From contig CM114272.1 of NCBI GenBank assembly GCA_050084515.1, positions 23,126,001 through 23,190,000 of the forward strand: DNA of 64,000 nt, read 5' to 3'. Positions 12,555-24,556 of the stretch are shown here, in pieces. Each line of letters opens with the position of its first letter. The first letter of the stretch is position 1. This stretch comes from Blasia pusilla (Eukaryota; Marchantiophyta; Marchantiopsida; Blasiales). A program made the translations under genes and the position numbers. The notes under the pieces are model-generated. The model was not told where the DNA came from. It made no database searches and was given only the letters and a program-made list of their open reading frames with translations.

Positions 12555-13188
12555 ACAATCTGGGTGGTGTCCAAAGGGGTCATAGCAACACTTCTGCCTA
12601 TCTGGGGTTCCTCTGACCCGTCACACTCTAGTGCAAATGTCTCGCTCCATGTGGTCTGCACATGGTCAGTGGCTAAGCGTCGAAGCTCCTCAGTCGAGCC
12701 CCAAGGCGGCACCTCTCCTCCATGGACTAATGCGGCTACCATGACACTCCTCTCCATAGAGATGTCGAACGGGAGTATTCTCTGCATGCACATGTCCCTC
12801 AATCAAATCACTAGGCCAAGTGATGGCACTGCTAAATGTTGCTAAGGTCGCCATCTCTCCTAGCCATCGCTCGATCACCGCACCTGTGAATCGAACGGGT
12901 AAATTGCTAAGGCGCCCATCAGCTGACTGCAATCCTAATCTATAGGATGTTGACTCCTCCCAGCAATCCAAGGAAAAACCCATCGGTTATAACACTGCTC
13001 CACCAACCAAGACGTTGTAGGACTTTGCATCAGTCATTATCGTCTCGCACCATGAACTCATCTATAGGATGTCCCACGCGAATCCTCACCACGACCTCCT
13101 CTTAGGGGATATACTGTGTGGTACTCGCTCCACCCAAGGATGTCTATATCCGGAATGGACAAGGCTCCACATCGGCTCTCATCAAGCC

Positions 13189-13674
13189 CTATCCTCTGAA
13201 TGACACTTTCCCCAACATCAGGGGTTGCGCTCCTGAATCCAACAAGATGCGTTGTGGATGAAAAGCTCTACCTCCTATACTCACCAACATGAAGACCTTT
13301 CCCCAATTATCAAGCAAAAAAACACCAAAAGAAGCCATGGCACACTCTATCGCGGGTCTAGCGGGCATCTCCGCCATCCTAGTAGCCGCAGCTTGCCATG
13401 AATCTGACGTGGACGGCCCGAGCATCAGCTCCAAGGGCAGGTCCATCATGTCCTCTGCAATCACCTCTGAACGTGATGCAAGAACTCCAACTCCACGCTC
13501 ACATAGCACAACGGCTAGCCAAAAAACCTCGGCGGGCGTACCTTCCAACGTCATAACATCGGAAGAAAAAAATAAAGGAGCGCGGTACACAACAGTGGCC
13601 GCCCCCAACAACGTGCTCGACATATGCCCCTCATGAGCACCAGCAATAGGATTCGTCGCACTCGCTTCTCCCAT
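13189..13674 (-). pseudogene. Retroelement aspartic protease region
   Basis: The 161-codon frame holds the retropepsin active-site signature at its C-terminal end: VSIGGRAFHPQRILLDSGAQ, with the catalytic Asp in DSGA. This is the usual form of the Ty3/Gypsy protease, which acts as a dimer to cut the polyprotein. The N-terminal two thirds are unassigned. The segment lies between the gag-like part and the methyltransferase domain of the same minus-strand element. Confidence 0.65.
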
Positions 13675-14124
13675 TGCCCTCCGTGCCTACACACCAATAA
13701 CATCACCAACTCTCCAAAAACTCTGATTAGGACCCATCGATGGGATCCTCATCGCCTCGGTCAACGTGAAAGATTGAGGAAGCCAAGCCTATTTCCTCGG
13801 TGTGGATCCAACTCTGTGGGTGCTCCATGCATCACAACTACGGCGGCCTCCATCTGGGCAACTCCGTATATCCAACCAGGATCTTCCGTATCTCTGGCTG
13901 CTCCATATGTTGTCAATGCCACAGATCCAGCATAGGGTAACCTCAATGCCATAGGGGCAATCTGCTTCTGTAGCTGCTGTATCTAAGCAGCCATCCCAGC
14001 CTCACGCCTCGCATCTCTCTTGACGCATCTAGGTGGTGGGACTTTACCTCCAATCGGGCAACTCTAGGTCCTTGTCCCCCAAGAGGACCACTAGTCTCCT
14101 GTGTTCACATTTCACAAAGTTGGT

Positions 14125-14518
14125 CATTATTTGAACCTTTCATTGAGATGAGATTGCTACTTCCGGTCACATTATTTGCCAATGGTCCTCCAAAAAAATT
14201 AGCCTTGGGCATAGCTTACTGTAGACTGAGACAGGAAATGTGAGAAAACTTAGGCTCACATGGAGAGTGATGGGAAAATGTTTGTAGTGGTCTTATGATG
14301 TCTACTAGTTTTTCGCCCCCTGCAAAAAGGAGGTTTCTTTAGGTCGACACGTGGACCACTACCTACTCTCTTCTAAAGATTTCATGATTTTGAAAGCAAA
14401 CAAAATTTTCAAATATGTCAAAAAGTTTTGAAGAGAGGAGGCGGATTTGGCCCCTTTTTTTTAAGAGAGACTCTCCTCTCTTCCTCTCTTCCTCTCTCCT
14501 GCCAGAATACCAGCCCCC
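14125..14518 (-). mobile_element. Miniature transposon-like repeat, copy 2
   Basis: Read on minus, this copy starts GGGGGCTGGTATTC, passes through a GAGAGGAAGAGAGG-rich arm and a poly-A stretch, and continues to about 14125. Closely related sequence lies at 22825-23145 and 45868-46253. The segment separates the primer binding site from the gag-like region of the minus-strand Gypsy element, so it probably inserted there. The inner boundary is approximate and no target duplication was found here. Confidence 0.6.
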
Positions 14519-14636
14519 TGAAATCTGCACCCATTGAGCTCTGAATAAAATTTCCTTCTCCAAAATTGAAATTTTGCCTTCTCTTGCCTCTCTTCTCTCT
14601 TCAAACACCAAGAATTTCAAGTGATGTTATCTTCCC

Positions 14637-14648
14637 GCTTTGATACCA
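14637..14648 (-). other. Candidate retrotransposon primer binding site
   Basis: On minus the sequence is TGGTATCAAAGC, directly after a CA-ending LTR-like block. It closely resembles the initiator-Met tRNA complement TGGTATCAGAGC used by most plant LTR elements, with one mismatch. Its position fits the minus-strand Gypsy element that starts downstream. Confidence 0.65.
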
Positions 14649-17508
14649 TGTGGAAAACTGCTAAACAAGCATAACTAGTGGAAAACGGCTCTCACACACA
14701 CACACGACCATGGAGAACGAAATTTGCAATGAGAGAATGAGTGGAGTCTGGTCCTCTTCTCAATTATATAGGGTATGTACAAGCAACCTTAACCCTACCC
14801 TTAACCATCGTCTCGAGTTAGACTAATTATGATTAACTAACCCTAGTTAAGATAATCGTGTTGAACTGACTAACCAAGATTAAGCTTCCCTACTCCGTGC
14901 GAGTACCAAATGTAGCAGTTCAAGTGTCTCATGAGCTTGACTATAACTCGATCTTCAATACGTGTCAAACTCCTAGATGAAATCATCAAAATTTATGATG
15001 CCTATTGCACCCGAGAAACGACGCATGCCCGGGTAGCCCATGTCTTCCATCTCTCTCCACGTATCACTCTCCCTGTCCGCGATCTCGTCACTAGATCCGT
15101 TGTCTAGTGATGACGATCGAGCCACGGATGGAAGTCGAGGTGGTTCTTCACTAGAAAACCCTCGATATCTCACACCACTCTACTACCACTGCTCGTACTA
15201 CCCCGTACTTTTGAACCCTGGAAGAACGCCGCTATGACAATCCTATCTTACCCACTCAAACACTCAGACTCACCAAGAGTCTCCCACACTCCTCACTCGC
15301 TCACATATGCTAATGGTAATCCCGTCACAACACACCCGCACTCATGCACACTCATCACTCAAGCTCACTATGATCCTCCCAACTAATTCACCTATACTAC
15401 TAATACTCTCGGGTCATACACGCGATCCCTACTCGGCAACCGCCGTATATCCACCAAAATGTTAAACATGAAAGGAGTCTACACTCGTCACCATTGCTAC
15501 ACCCATCTAGCCTCAACAACTACTCGATACCTTGCACTCTCAATCACACAAGATAAGTGCAAGAAAAGGGACTTGAATGGGTAACCTGATCACGCCCTCC
15601 AACCTACGACACCATCAACATTCACTCCTCCATGTGATGCGCCAACCTCCGCATCACGACACTCTCCTCGAACATACATCAACTCTCCTATTACAAGCTA
15701 CCCATCGGCATCAGCATACTAACACTCCATCCCAAACCATCGGTGCGGATCACTCATCTCCTCTCAACCACATTCATTTCACAAACCACAACCGCGTACT
15801 TTGGTTGGCCGACTCCAACCATGTCTCCTCCTCCCCTACCATGCGTTCATGCAACTCGGCTCGCGACTACTTGGTTGGCTTCACATACCCCATACCTTCT
15901 CACACGTTGACTACCTCATACTCTATTTCCGCAATTACATGGCCCTCTCACCCGTACGCATCCCTATGCAAGGGAAATCTCCCACCTTCTCCTCTCTTCC
16001 GCATTTTCTTCTTCCTTCCCCAGCGCGGTGCCCTATGTAGGGCCTCCTTGCCTTCACTCCCTCTTTCCGGCACTAACTCCTCTTGCCTCAGCTAACTTTA
16101 ACTTTCACCTTGCCGCCCTATGCGGCTAGCCTTGCCTCTCCCTATTTCTTCAGACCCTCTCTCGCAACCCTCATGAGTCCCCGTCCCCACCCGGACTCCC
16201 TTTCCATGCACGCCCCCTTATGCGGAGGCCTCCCCCTTCTCCTTCCTTTGGACTTGCATGGCCCTTTGAACTTCCATCAACCCCGAATACCTTCTTATGG
16301 GCACACCGCCCTATGCGGTGCCTCTCCTCCTCTACACGCTTCTCCCAATCCTCCTGAGTCCCCGCCACCATCTGGACTCCCTTTACACGCACGCCCCCCT
16401 ATTCAGAGGCCTCCTCCTCCTCCTTCCTTCGGACTTGCATGCCCTTTGAACTTCCCTCGACCCCGACTACCTTCTTGTAGACACAACGCCCTATGCGGCG
16501 CGTCTCCCGCTCTGCACACTCCCCGGCTCGTTCTAGTCTCCTCAGAGCTCCGTCTTGCCATGCACGTCCCACTCTTGGCACGAGTCCCTATGACGGGGCC
16601 ACCTAGCCCCGCGTCCACTATGCCAACGTGCCTTGTCTTTAGGCTTGACCACGAATGTACGACCTAGCCCTACACGGACGGCTATGACCTAATTCCTGGC
16701 GCGACCTACTAGCCGCCTTTACTTAACAGCCCCACGGCGGCTGCAAGGCAAAGCCCTCCTTTCCCTCTCCTTCCCGACATTCGCCGTTCTCCCATCAATG
16801 CTACACTCTATGCTACACTCAAGCACCCTGTCCGCCACTCTACTATTGCTCTACACTACTCCGTTACCCACAAAAATTTGAGAAAAATGAGCAGCGCTCC
16901 CGCGCACAACCTTTCGAACACAAAATGCCACACACGCGTCTCCAAAGGCTCCCAACCGAGGCAACTCGCTTGCCTACCTGCAACCAACAAATTCCCTGCA
17001 CCCTCACATCTTTCTTATGTAAAATTAAGAGTAGAAAAATTGGCTCACCCGGTCTAAAACTGTACTCATGAATCTACATCGGCATATCGGACCACATCCA
17101 CCCTCTGTTATGTGGGAATCCGGACGCTAGCACCCTAACTCCTACACACCCACACACGTCTATGCAAGAGAGGCGCTCCTAAGGCTCAACATGAGAAATA
17201 TAGCTTGAGAAAGCCATCTCTCTCACTCTTATACCCTTGGAAAGAGCCAAAAGGCTCTTCTCCCAAAAACAGCCCTCCAAACAATAACCTTTGTGCACAG
17301 GTTACCTGCTGACCGTTGACTCGATCATCGGGTCACCTGACAGCCTAAAACCAAAATAGGGAAATTGCCATAAACAACGTTCTCGACACAAGAGATCTGT
17401 CGCCAAGCTCATCCGATATCGAGGGATGAAGTTACACCCGAATATCCTGCTGACTCTCTGTGTCGTCGACGCAATAGAACTCTACCTACCTCGAAATAAG
17501 ATGCGACA
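14649..17508 (-). repeat. Long LTR-like block of the methyltransferase-bearing Gypsy element
   Basis: On minus the block begins TGTCGCATC at 17508 and ends TTTTCCACA at 14649, so it has TG...CA ends, and a primer binding site follows immediately. Its first roughly 750 bases are clearly related to 39975-40740 on plus, including GGTGCTAGCGTCCGGATTC and the GAGCCTTTTGGCTCTT palindrome. At 2.86 kb it would be a long LTR. No matching 3' LTR was found, so the ends rest on motif and homology only. The plus-strand proline-rich frame at 16083-16667 is a by-product of C-rich repeats and is not called. Confidence 0.55.
16174..16535. repeat. Tandem repeat, about 181 bp period, two copies
   Basis: Blocks starting TGAGTCCCCG at 16174 and 16355 share the same order of landmarks: GGACTCCCTTT, GCACGCCCCC, GGACTTGCATG, CCCTTTGAACTTCC and GCCCTATGCGG. 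It lies inside the long LTR-like block. Confidence 0.75.
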
Positions 17509-17519
17509 AAGGCCTGTCT

Positions 17520-18160
17520 GGCCTGGAAAATCCATTTGCAACCCGTCAGATTTCGACGACTTGCAAGAAGTGTCGACAGAGGAAGGTTTCCAACCTGTCT
17601 GAATTCGACGAGTTGGAGTTAACTTGCACTAATGCAACATGTCGGAATCCGATGGGTTGCAGATTGAGTTAACCCGCACCCTTGCAACCAACAAGCCATC
17701 GGGATCCGACGACTTGCAAACTTATGCAAGCTGTCGGAATCTGACGTATTGCATGCTTGCAACCCGTCGAAAACCAACAGTTTGATAATTCAGCAAGCAT
17801 TCTTACTTGCAACTTGCAACCAGTCAGAAACCGACGGTTTGTAGACCTAGTATACTTTCTTACTTCCAACTTGCAACCTGTCTGGATCCAACGGGTTGCA
17901 GATTGTTGCAACATGTCGGGTTGCGACGGGTTGCACATTGAGGCAACGAGTCATATTCGATTGGTTTCTTGGCTTGTGAGGTTTGGAATCCTTATTAATC
18001 CTATAGGTTGCAACCCATCCAAAACTGATGGTTTGCAGACTTATTATACTTTCCTACAGTTCCGACGGTTTGCGCACGGAGGCAACTAGTCGGATCCAAT
18101 GGGTTGCTTGGCTTCTCACGTTTGGAATCCCTATTGTTCCAACGGGTTGCAACTTGAGCT
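17520..18160. repeat. Cluster of GCAACCCGTCGGA-type palindromes
   Basis: About ten imperfect copies of the dispersed palindrome (half-sites such as GCAACCCGTCGGA and TCCGACGGGTTGC) lie here. Some read CAACCTGTC, CAACATGTC or CCGACGGTTTG. The cluster directly follows transposase copy C in its reading direction, at the position of the palindrome-filled intron in copy A. Confidence 0.8.
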
Positions 18161-19840
18161 GCAACTTTTCAAATAATTCTCGAGCATGAGCTGGAAAGGA
18201 GGAAGTACTGAACTCACATGCCGTATGACATTTCCCTATTGTCTTATTCGTACGGTCCACCAACTAAGCCAAGAACACAACTCTTTGTACTTCGCCTCAA
18301 TTGCATGCTTCCTCCAGCACTTATGAAGTACTTTTGGCACTCCATGGCCTATTTCAAGGTTTTTTTGTCCTTGTAGCGTTGGAGTAGAGCAACATGCTTT
18401 GTTCTGCTATTCTCCTTGATGCAAGATTTCGTGTACCGAGTAACAGTCTGTTGCCAATGGAAAGCATCCAACCTTTCCCTCTCTGTTTGAACTTCTCCAC
18501 CCCATAACACTTCCCTCATAGCAATCCATCATGCTTGTGCATTGTCCACCATGAACCCATAAATTTGAGGAGGTGGCCTTTTTTTGTCCTTCACCACCTC
18601 CAATAAGAGTAACCAACACATCTTCAAACTGCCGACGTCTTCTGCTTTTACCTCATGGATAAATATGGTTTTGAGTCCCTTCTCCACATGGTTGTAAACG
18701 TGAGCACCCATGGTCAACCATCAATTCACCACCCTACAGCAAATATCAAAGCTTACCCAGCTGCCGTAAAGATATTCTCCTTCCCTCATTCGATCAATAA
18801 GATCAAGGCCATTGGATGGCCTTGTCGTAGACATTTTGAAGACATAAGCTCTGGATCCCTCAACTCCTTGGCCCATGAACTGCCATCTTGGAATAAATGG
18901 AAATCTAGAGTTAGCCTTGATTCTGCCGATGGCATCCATTTCGGCCATTTTTCCATCAAGTACTTGAATTTGACGCAACAAGTTCTTGAAGCATTAAGGA
19001 TCTCCAAGAAATGCTAGATTTTCCCATGGTTGTTTCTATTCAGCAGTCGTGATCTCGCTCAGGCGAGGGATTCCAAACAGTTGTTCACAAATTTGTGATG
19101 TCGTTGTCAACTTGATCACTCTAGGCTTTGATTCCAAAGAGTTTCTATATACCTCAACCACTTTCTTTGCCACATCCTCCTTTATGTGTCTCTGAATTGC
19201 ACCAGTCACAAGATGAATGTGGGAACCAACATGAACTGCCAGCCTAGTGTATTTGGACATAGAATTGGAGTCATGCATAATGAAAAATGTGTATGCTAAA
19301 CATAAAAAGGGGATGATTGACAATGAGGACATCGATGGCCTCTTGGCGGTATGGTTGCACCAACCTCACATGGAGTTTCTGCATTTCTTTGGGGGGGATT
19401 GTGACGTATTGACTCACCCATTTCACTCTAGAAAGGGCAACTTGGACTTTACACTTCAGGTCTCCAACGCATTGGCGACGAGAAATAATCCAAGGACCAC
19501 CTGAATTGAAGCACTTGTGTGTTAAGCTGCGCACCATCGATGATAGTCAAACTTTCTATCCATAACCTTCAAGCGTCCTACATCTTTCTTTTGAGCAGGA
19601 TCAGCAAGTGGAGGCAACTTAAAAATGCAATTACCATCGTGTGGGCGTGAGCTTGTCGACAAGAATGTGTTTGAACATTTTAAAGGGCAAAGACGACGGT
19701 AAACTATTGCTCAAAACTTGCAACATGAACGAGTGGGCAAAGGCGGGGTCCGATTGGTGGTCACAGATCCCATGAGGTGGGCGACATCCAAATCTCTTCA
19801 TGAAGTACAACATTATCATTTAACGTGTGAACTCGGGGAT
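18160..19840 (-). pseudogene. Transposase-like gene remnant, copy C
   Basis: Reads on minus and matches copies A (30500-33731) and B (36566-39974). Recognisable segments are FKMFKHILVDKL (19680), the Cys/His region, GSHIHLVTGAIQRHIKEDVA (19200), VIKLTTTSQICEQLFGIPRL, RFPFIPRWQFMGQ, LTMGAHVYNHVEKGLKTIF and the tail toward 18410. Several frame changes break it. Unlike A and B, it keeps a Glu codon where both others have a TAG after RHIK, so it preserves the ancestral state at that site. The 5' part is short and the 3' exon is missing. Confidence 0.75.
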
Positions 19841-20904
19841 CTCATTTCGCGGAAGAGACCCATCGTGTATGACAAAGTCTAGGGTTTTTAATTAGATTTC
19901 GGGAAGACTTATAAAGTTTTGTGGAAGAACTTAAGGGTATTTTTATATAGGTGAAGGCTTATAAGAAAAATAGGGTGTTAATAATTTTCTGGTTGTACAT
20001 AGAAGATGTCTGAGAAAGTAAGAGGGATTTTTGGGATTATAAGAGTGGATACTGATCGTCAACCATGTATTGGTCCACGTGTAACCTCTTTGAAAATTAT
20101 AGAGCTACCCAAAGGAAAACAAACTTCAAAACAGACCATATTCATTGACCTTTAAGGACCATAAAGCCAAATTAATGAAAGTAGATGGGTTATATGGATT
20201 CAAACTCATGGCAAGAGGGTGGCGAAGGCTAGCTCACCTCTGAGCTTAATCACACTTATGGTTTGGATTGAAAAAAATAAATATTGACTCTTTCAAAAGT
20301 TTTCATTCTAGGGTTTAAATCGCTTAGAGCGGCAAAGAGCAGGAGCGGGAGAACTCAAATGAGAGGCGTTGAGAGCACGATTCAGAGCTAGGACGAGTTT
20401 GCTAACAAACATTGTGAACGAAGCAAGGCACAACTCGAGCATTGCAAAGGGGCATCACAACCGGCGGGAGAGCGAAATTTTATTGAAGCCGCTCACAGGG
20501 AGAGAGAGGAGGAAAATCACTTTCCTGCTCTTGTCACATGCCGTCGTTTCTCTTCAACCTAGGGATCCATATACCTGGACCTGTGAATCTTTCCAGATCT
20601 ATGGATGGACTTGAGAGCGATAACGTGTAGATGCTAGCCATAGAAATCTTGCATCACGCCATCTTTGTCAGGTTTTCTTCTTCTCTCTCTCTCTCTCTCT
20701 GCCCTTTCCATTTTACTACCGACGTGCATTGCCTTATCTTAGGATGCTGCTTCCGCATGTTGAGCTCTTCTCTTCTGAGTCTACATGAGTTTATACTCTT
20801 TGGTAAGGCCATCACCAAGCTGAGGCTGCGTACATTGGTAAATACCACAAGAGCGTCTTCCTCTCAACTCATGTTCTCTTCACCATTTTCTGTTGTAAGT
20901 TGTC
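19841..20904. other. Stretch with no recognised gene
   Basis: Nothing could be assigned. It is AT-rich to about 20300, then mixed. A CT microsatellite lies at about 20681-20700. Short frames at 20369-20614 and 20631-20921 show no domain. Confidence 0.5.
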
Positions 20905-21558
20905 TTAAAAATGAGTCCTAGAAGAGAACCTTGCATCGGTCCCAAACCTTGAACTCGCTACCTTAGATAGAACGTCTGCCCCGTATTCATCGAGAAGGCG
21001 GATGCATCTCTTGGATCCTAGTCCTATGGAAAAATGAAGGGCAATCCTTTCATTTTTGTCTATGGCATTCATGTCATGTTGCACGTCCTCGCCTTCCAGC
21101 AACGCCGTTAGTATGTTCACATCCACTTTCCGAGTGGCTTGCCACCAAGGGGTTTCATATTCCGCAGTGACATACTTGGAAATGTTGCTCAAGGGTTCCC
21201 AACTGTGAGGATGATCGTCCTTCCACTGGATAAAGTACTAGGTTTTCCTGTCGACAACCCGACATGCTAGAATCCTATCAACCTCACCGAAGTCCTCTAC
21301 GACCACATCCCCACCATCGCCACTCTCGTCTCTAGTCATCGCCTCCTGGTTCCAACTTGTGCGAGAAACCACTTGGGAATCCTCGATTTCAGCTTCACCA
21401 AGGGGGTTTTTGGGTTTAAAAACACAGCGGGTGGCAACAGCGGTCCCTCTGGAGCCGCTCAATAGTGTGTTCCACGAGCTAGAGTAATTCTTGCAATGTT
21501 TGGTTTCCGAGGCCCTCAATGTTTTTACGGTGAAAGTGACTTGAAGTCTCAGATGCAT
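20905..21558 (-). pseudogene. cpSRP43 (chloroplast SRP 43 kDa, CAO) 5' fragment
   Basis: One frame from 21558 to 20905 carries the start of chloroplast SRP43, which escorts light-harvesting proteins to the thylakoid with cpSRP54 and Alb3. An N-terminal region of about 95 residues ends in an acidic stretch, then comes chromodomain 1 (GEVDRILACRVVDRKT, a TAG at 21240-21238, then YFIQWKDDHPHSWEPLS), the conserved link YVTAEYETPWWQATRKVD, and the first ankyrin repeat (NAIDKNERIALHFSIGLGS, CIRLLDEYGADV). Homology stops at about 20960; remaining ankyrin repeats and chromodomains 2-3 are absent. The stop inside the first chromodomain and the truncation mark it as a pseudogene. The parent gene must lie elsewhere. 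Confidence 0.85.
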
Positions 21559-21589
21559 TGCAAATCAGTAAAATATCCGAATATCAACC

Positions 21590-22560
21590 AAAGCCTCAGA
21601 ATGCGTCTCGTCCCAAGATTTTTTGTGCTGTTATTTTTAACCAACTTAGCAATATTAGCATATGGTGTTGTTCTGTGTGTTATGAATATAGTGCATGAGA
21701 CCAAGTACTGATCAGAGCACAAGAGTAAACTCTTCATTACATTATTTACTATACGTGATTTGGATGCCCAATAGATATTGCTTACCTGCGCACCAACGTT
21801 GGGCAATGAATCAAGGCTACTGAATATGTAGAAATTTTTTGGTGTAACCAGCTTAGCCAAATCAACATATGTTGTTACTTTGTGTTTAGAATATAGTGCA
21901 TGAGACCAAGTACTCATCAAGAAACAAGAGTTTGGTTGTGTTCCATCATGGTTTACTTATGGTTCAAGGGAATTTCCTCTGTCCTAAACTTGAACATGAA
22001 CTGAGTTTCCAAGCAAGGGGTTCCCCACAAACGAGCCCACAATTCTACTTGTTCAAGATATACCGTGAAGAGAGAGATAACCGACATTTTCATGGCTTCC
22101 TCCATGTTGTTTTGTTTCTTTCATGTTGATTAGAGGTATAATGACTTGCTGTGTGTTATGCACGCATTTTGTGCATGAGACCAAGTAGTGACTACAGGTG
22201 TCATCAACGTCATCACACAAGGTGGAAGAGTTGGTGTTGAGCTTCAAAGTGCCAACCAGGAATTTGTCTTGCAAACCATATACTTTACCCGAATCAGTTC
22301 TCCAATAAACTTTACGAGACTTCACTGCAGCTGCTTATGGCAATGATTCAAGGGTATTGAATGTGTCTTCATCCCACCATCTATTACAACTAATTGGGAT
22401 CCCCAACATACATTTCATACCAATGCACTAGCTTTGGGCAATGAATCAAGGATAATGAATGTGTTGAAAAATTCTAGGTTGACCAGCTTTGCAATATCAA
22501 CATATGCACTTGCTCTCTGTGTTGTGAATCTAATGCAGGAGACCAAGTAGTGACTACAAC
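21590..22560. repeat. Dispersed repeat, four related blocks
   Basis: A unit of up to about 130 bp recurs at about 21590-21720, 21785-21915, 22140-22200 and 22430-22560. Landmarks are TTGGGCAATGAATCAAGG near the start, AACCAGCTTAGC, and GTGCATGAGACCAAGTA at the end. The third copy is partial. No coding frame is shared. Confidence 0.75.
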
Positions 22561-22824
22561 TTCCAGGTTTATAGAGAGAGAGATATTGCACTTGAGACCA
22601 TGGATCCCGCGCAGGCATCCTATTTGTGAAGGGTATATTAAAAGGAGCCCATAGGGAAGTGACTGCCCTACTAGAGGCCATTGGATTTGACCACCAAGTG
22701 ACTGCTGTTCCATTTTGTGCATGACATAGATTATTCTCTGCCGTGGGTAAGGATCATTGGACATCTCACACAAACACACACACAATGGCGAATGTTCCCC
22801 TATTAGATCAGTACTCTTATGATG

Positions 22825-23145
22825 AGGGGGGGTGGTATTATGGAAGGAGAGAGTAAGAGAGGAGAGTCTCTCTTAAAAAAAAAAGGGCCAAATCCACCTC
22901 CTCTCTTCAAAACTTTTTGACATATTTGAAATTTTTGTTTGCTTTCAAATTCATGAAATCTTTAGAAGAGAGTAGGCAGTGGTCCACATTTGGCCCTAAA
23001 GAAATCTCCCTTTCCAGAGGAAAAAAAAAAGTAGACATCATAAGACCACTACAAACATTTTTCCATCACTCTCCATGTGAGCCTAAGTTTCTTAACATTG
23101 CCTGTCTCGGTCTACAATAAGCAGTGCCTATGGGTATTTTTTTTG
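22825..23145 (+). mobile_element. Miniature transposon-like repeat, copy 3
   Basis: Begins with a G-run followed by TGGTATTATGGAAGGAGAG, then GAGAGGAGAGTCTCTCTT, poly-A, and GGGCCAAATCCACCTCC. It is closely related in the opposite orientation to 14125-14518 and 45868-46253. The right end is approximate. Confidence 0.6.
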
Positions 23146-23390
23146 GAGGACCACCCGATGGCGCATATCAACACGATGCCAACCTCTCTTTTTGGAGGGA
23201 TTGTTGCCTGCATCATGGCCTTCCCTGAATTTCCTCATAACCAACTTTCTATTGGTTATGAGTGGTGTCTACTCAAGACCAACTTTGTGAAATGTGAATA
23301 CATGAGACGATAATTGAACCAAAAGATTGTTAGATGTCTGGAGTAAAGAGGAAGTGATGTCCCTTCATTCAGATCCTCCCAACCCTTCCG

Positions 23391-23480
23391 AATTTTACAG
23401 GTTGCAACTCTTGCAACCCATCGGAATTTTACAGGTTGCAACTCTTGCAACCCATCGGAATTTTACAGGTTGCAACTCAG
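23391..23480. repeat. 34-bp tandem repeat, about 2.6 copies
   Basis: The unit AATTTTACAGGTTGCAACTC plus TTGCAACCCATCGG starts at 23391, 23425 and 23459 and is nearly identical each time. It contains one half-site of the dispersed palindrome, so this is a local expansion of that family. Confidence 0.85.
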
Positions 23481-24556
23481 GTAGGAATCCTGCACATCTT
23501 AGACAAGAAAAGAAGCATGCAACTGGTTTGACGAATGTAGGGGAACGAGCCAAAAGTTAAGAAGCTCGCCACAATGCGTCGGAAGTTGGTGTCACAGGGA
23601 AAGAGTCCGATCACTCAAGCAGTCAACCTGTCGGAAAACGAGAGCTTGCCTAGAAATGGTTAAAAAGTTGCAGTGGGCAAAAAGCAAAAAGTTGCAACCC
23701 ATTGGAATCATACGGGTTGCAAAATTGTAATTCTGAGTAGCTAAAAGAACACAATCCACAAGTCCAAAAAAATATTCCAACAAACTTTTACAAACACCAT
23801 TATGGGTTGAAAAAATCTCGTCCTTTATTACCTCCGAAGGAACCTCGGAAATGTACATTTGACCTAGTCTATGATTTCTTCATCCTCGTCATCTATAAAT
23901 TTACTCTTAACTCTCCTCGGTGACAGTACAAAAGGAATGCCCTAGGATACAAGTGGCTCCTCTGGCCGATTGTAGACGGGGATCAAAAATGTTGGCAAAT
24001 TCGAGAGCCTTGGCCCGCCCCCAAGGTACACCATAACGATCCCATGTAACCTGATTTGAGTCCCACCGCCTTCCTCGGCAGTATACCTTGTACGCTCTGC
24101 AATGTGACACCCATCCAGATCAATATGTGCTCCGCCCTGGTAATACCATTATGGCAATCGCACAGGTAGTAGGAATTTAACACGTCTAAGAGAAGAAAAG
24201 AAGCCTACGCCTGCTTTTACGAGTTGAGGGGAAGGTGCCAAGGGAAGAAGCCCGCCAGACTGCCTCTTAAGTTGGACCAACAGGGAAAGAGTCCGATCAG
24301 GCAACCTGTCGGAATCCGACAGGTTTCCTGGAAGTGGTGAAAAGGTGCTATCATCAAAAAGGGAAAAGTTGCAAGCAGGAGAAATCCGACGGGTTGCAAA
24401 ATAGAAGTCCGTGGATTACATAGACGATCACATTCTAAAAGACATAAAAAATGTTCAGCAAACTTTTACAAGCACCGCCATCGTTCGAAAAAAATTTCTC
24501 CTTTATATCATGAAAAAAGCTTGAATCAGACATTTGATCTATTCTATGAAATCTTT
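23480..24556. repeat. Direct duplication of an exon-plus-intron block
   Basis: Blocks 23480-23895 and 24162-24556 share order and landmarks: AAGAAAAGAAGC, GGGAAAGAGTCCGATCA, palindrome half-sites, AACTTTTACAA.CACC and a CTATGA.....TTTGCCTC or TTCATCCTC end. A third copy, reversed, lies at 44930-45200. Read on minus, the first block opens SEVPSEVIKDEIFSTHNGVC, and 44930 on plus opens FELPSDVIKDTKFLNHDGFC, so a short coding or tail exon is shared. Confidence 0.75.

Larger units (their letters stand above)
10880..14125 (-). pseudogene. Ty3/Gypsy retrotransposon polyprotein remnant with embedded DNA methyltransferase
   Basis: Read on minus, the order is a gag-like coiled segment (14060-13760, IQQLQKQIAPMALRLPYAG), an aspartic protease (13674-13189), a C5-cytosine methyltransferase domain (12554-11661), an unassigned piece (11621-11376) and the start of reverse transcriptase (11333-10880). 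The RT piece has IFRRPYRYSDMERAL, the MPAKKD motif and then RMCGDYRAINW, all typical of Ty3/Gypsy, ending in stops. There are many stops and frame changes, and no RNase H, integrase or 3' LTR follow, so the element is truncated and dead. A primer binding site and LTR-like block lie upstream at 14637-17508, separated from gag by a miniature transposon. Confidence 0.8.

Noticed and set aside
16083-16667. Proline-rich 194-codon protein on plus
   Set aside because: The frame comes from C-rich tandem repeats inside an LTR-like block; other frames are equally open and no domain is seen.
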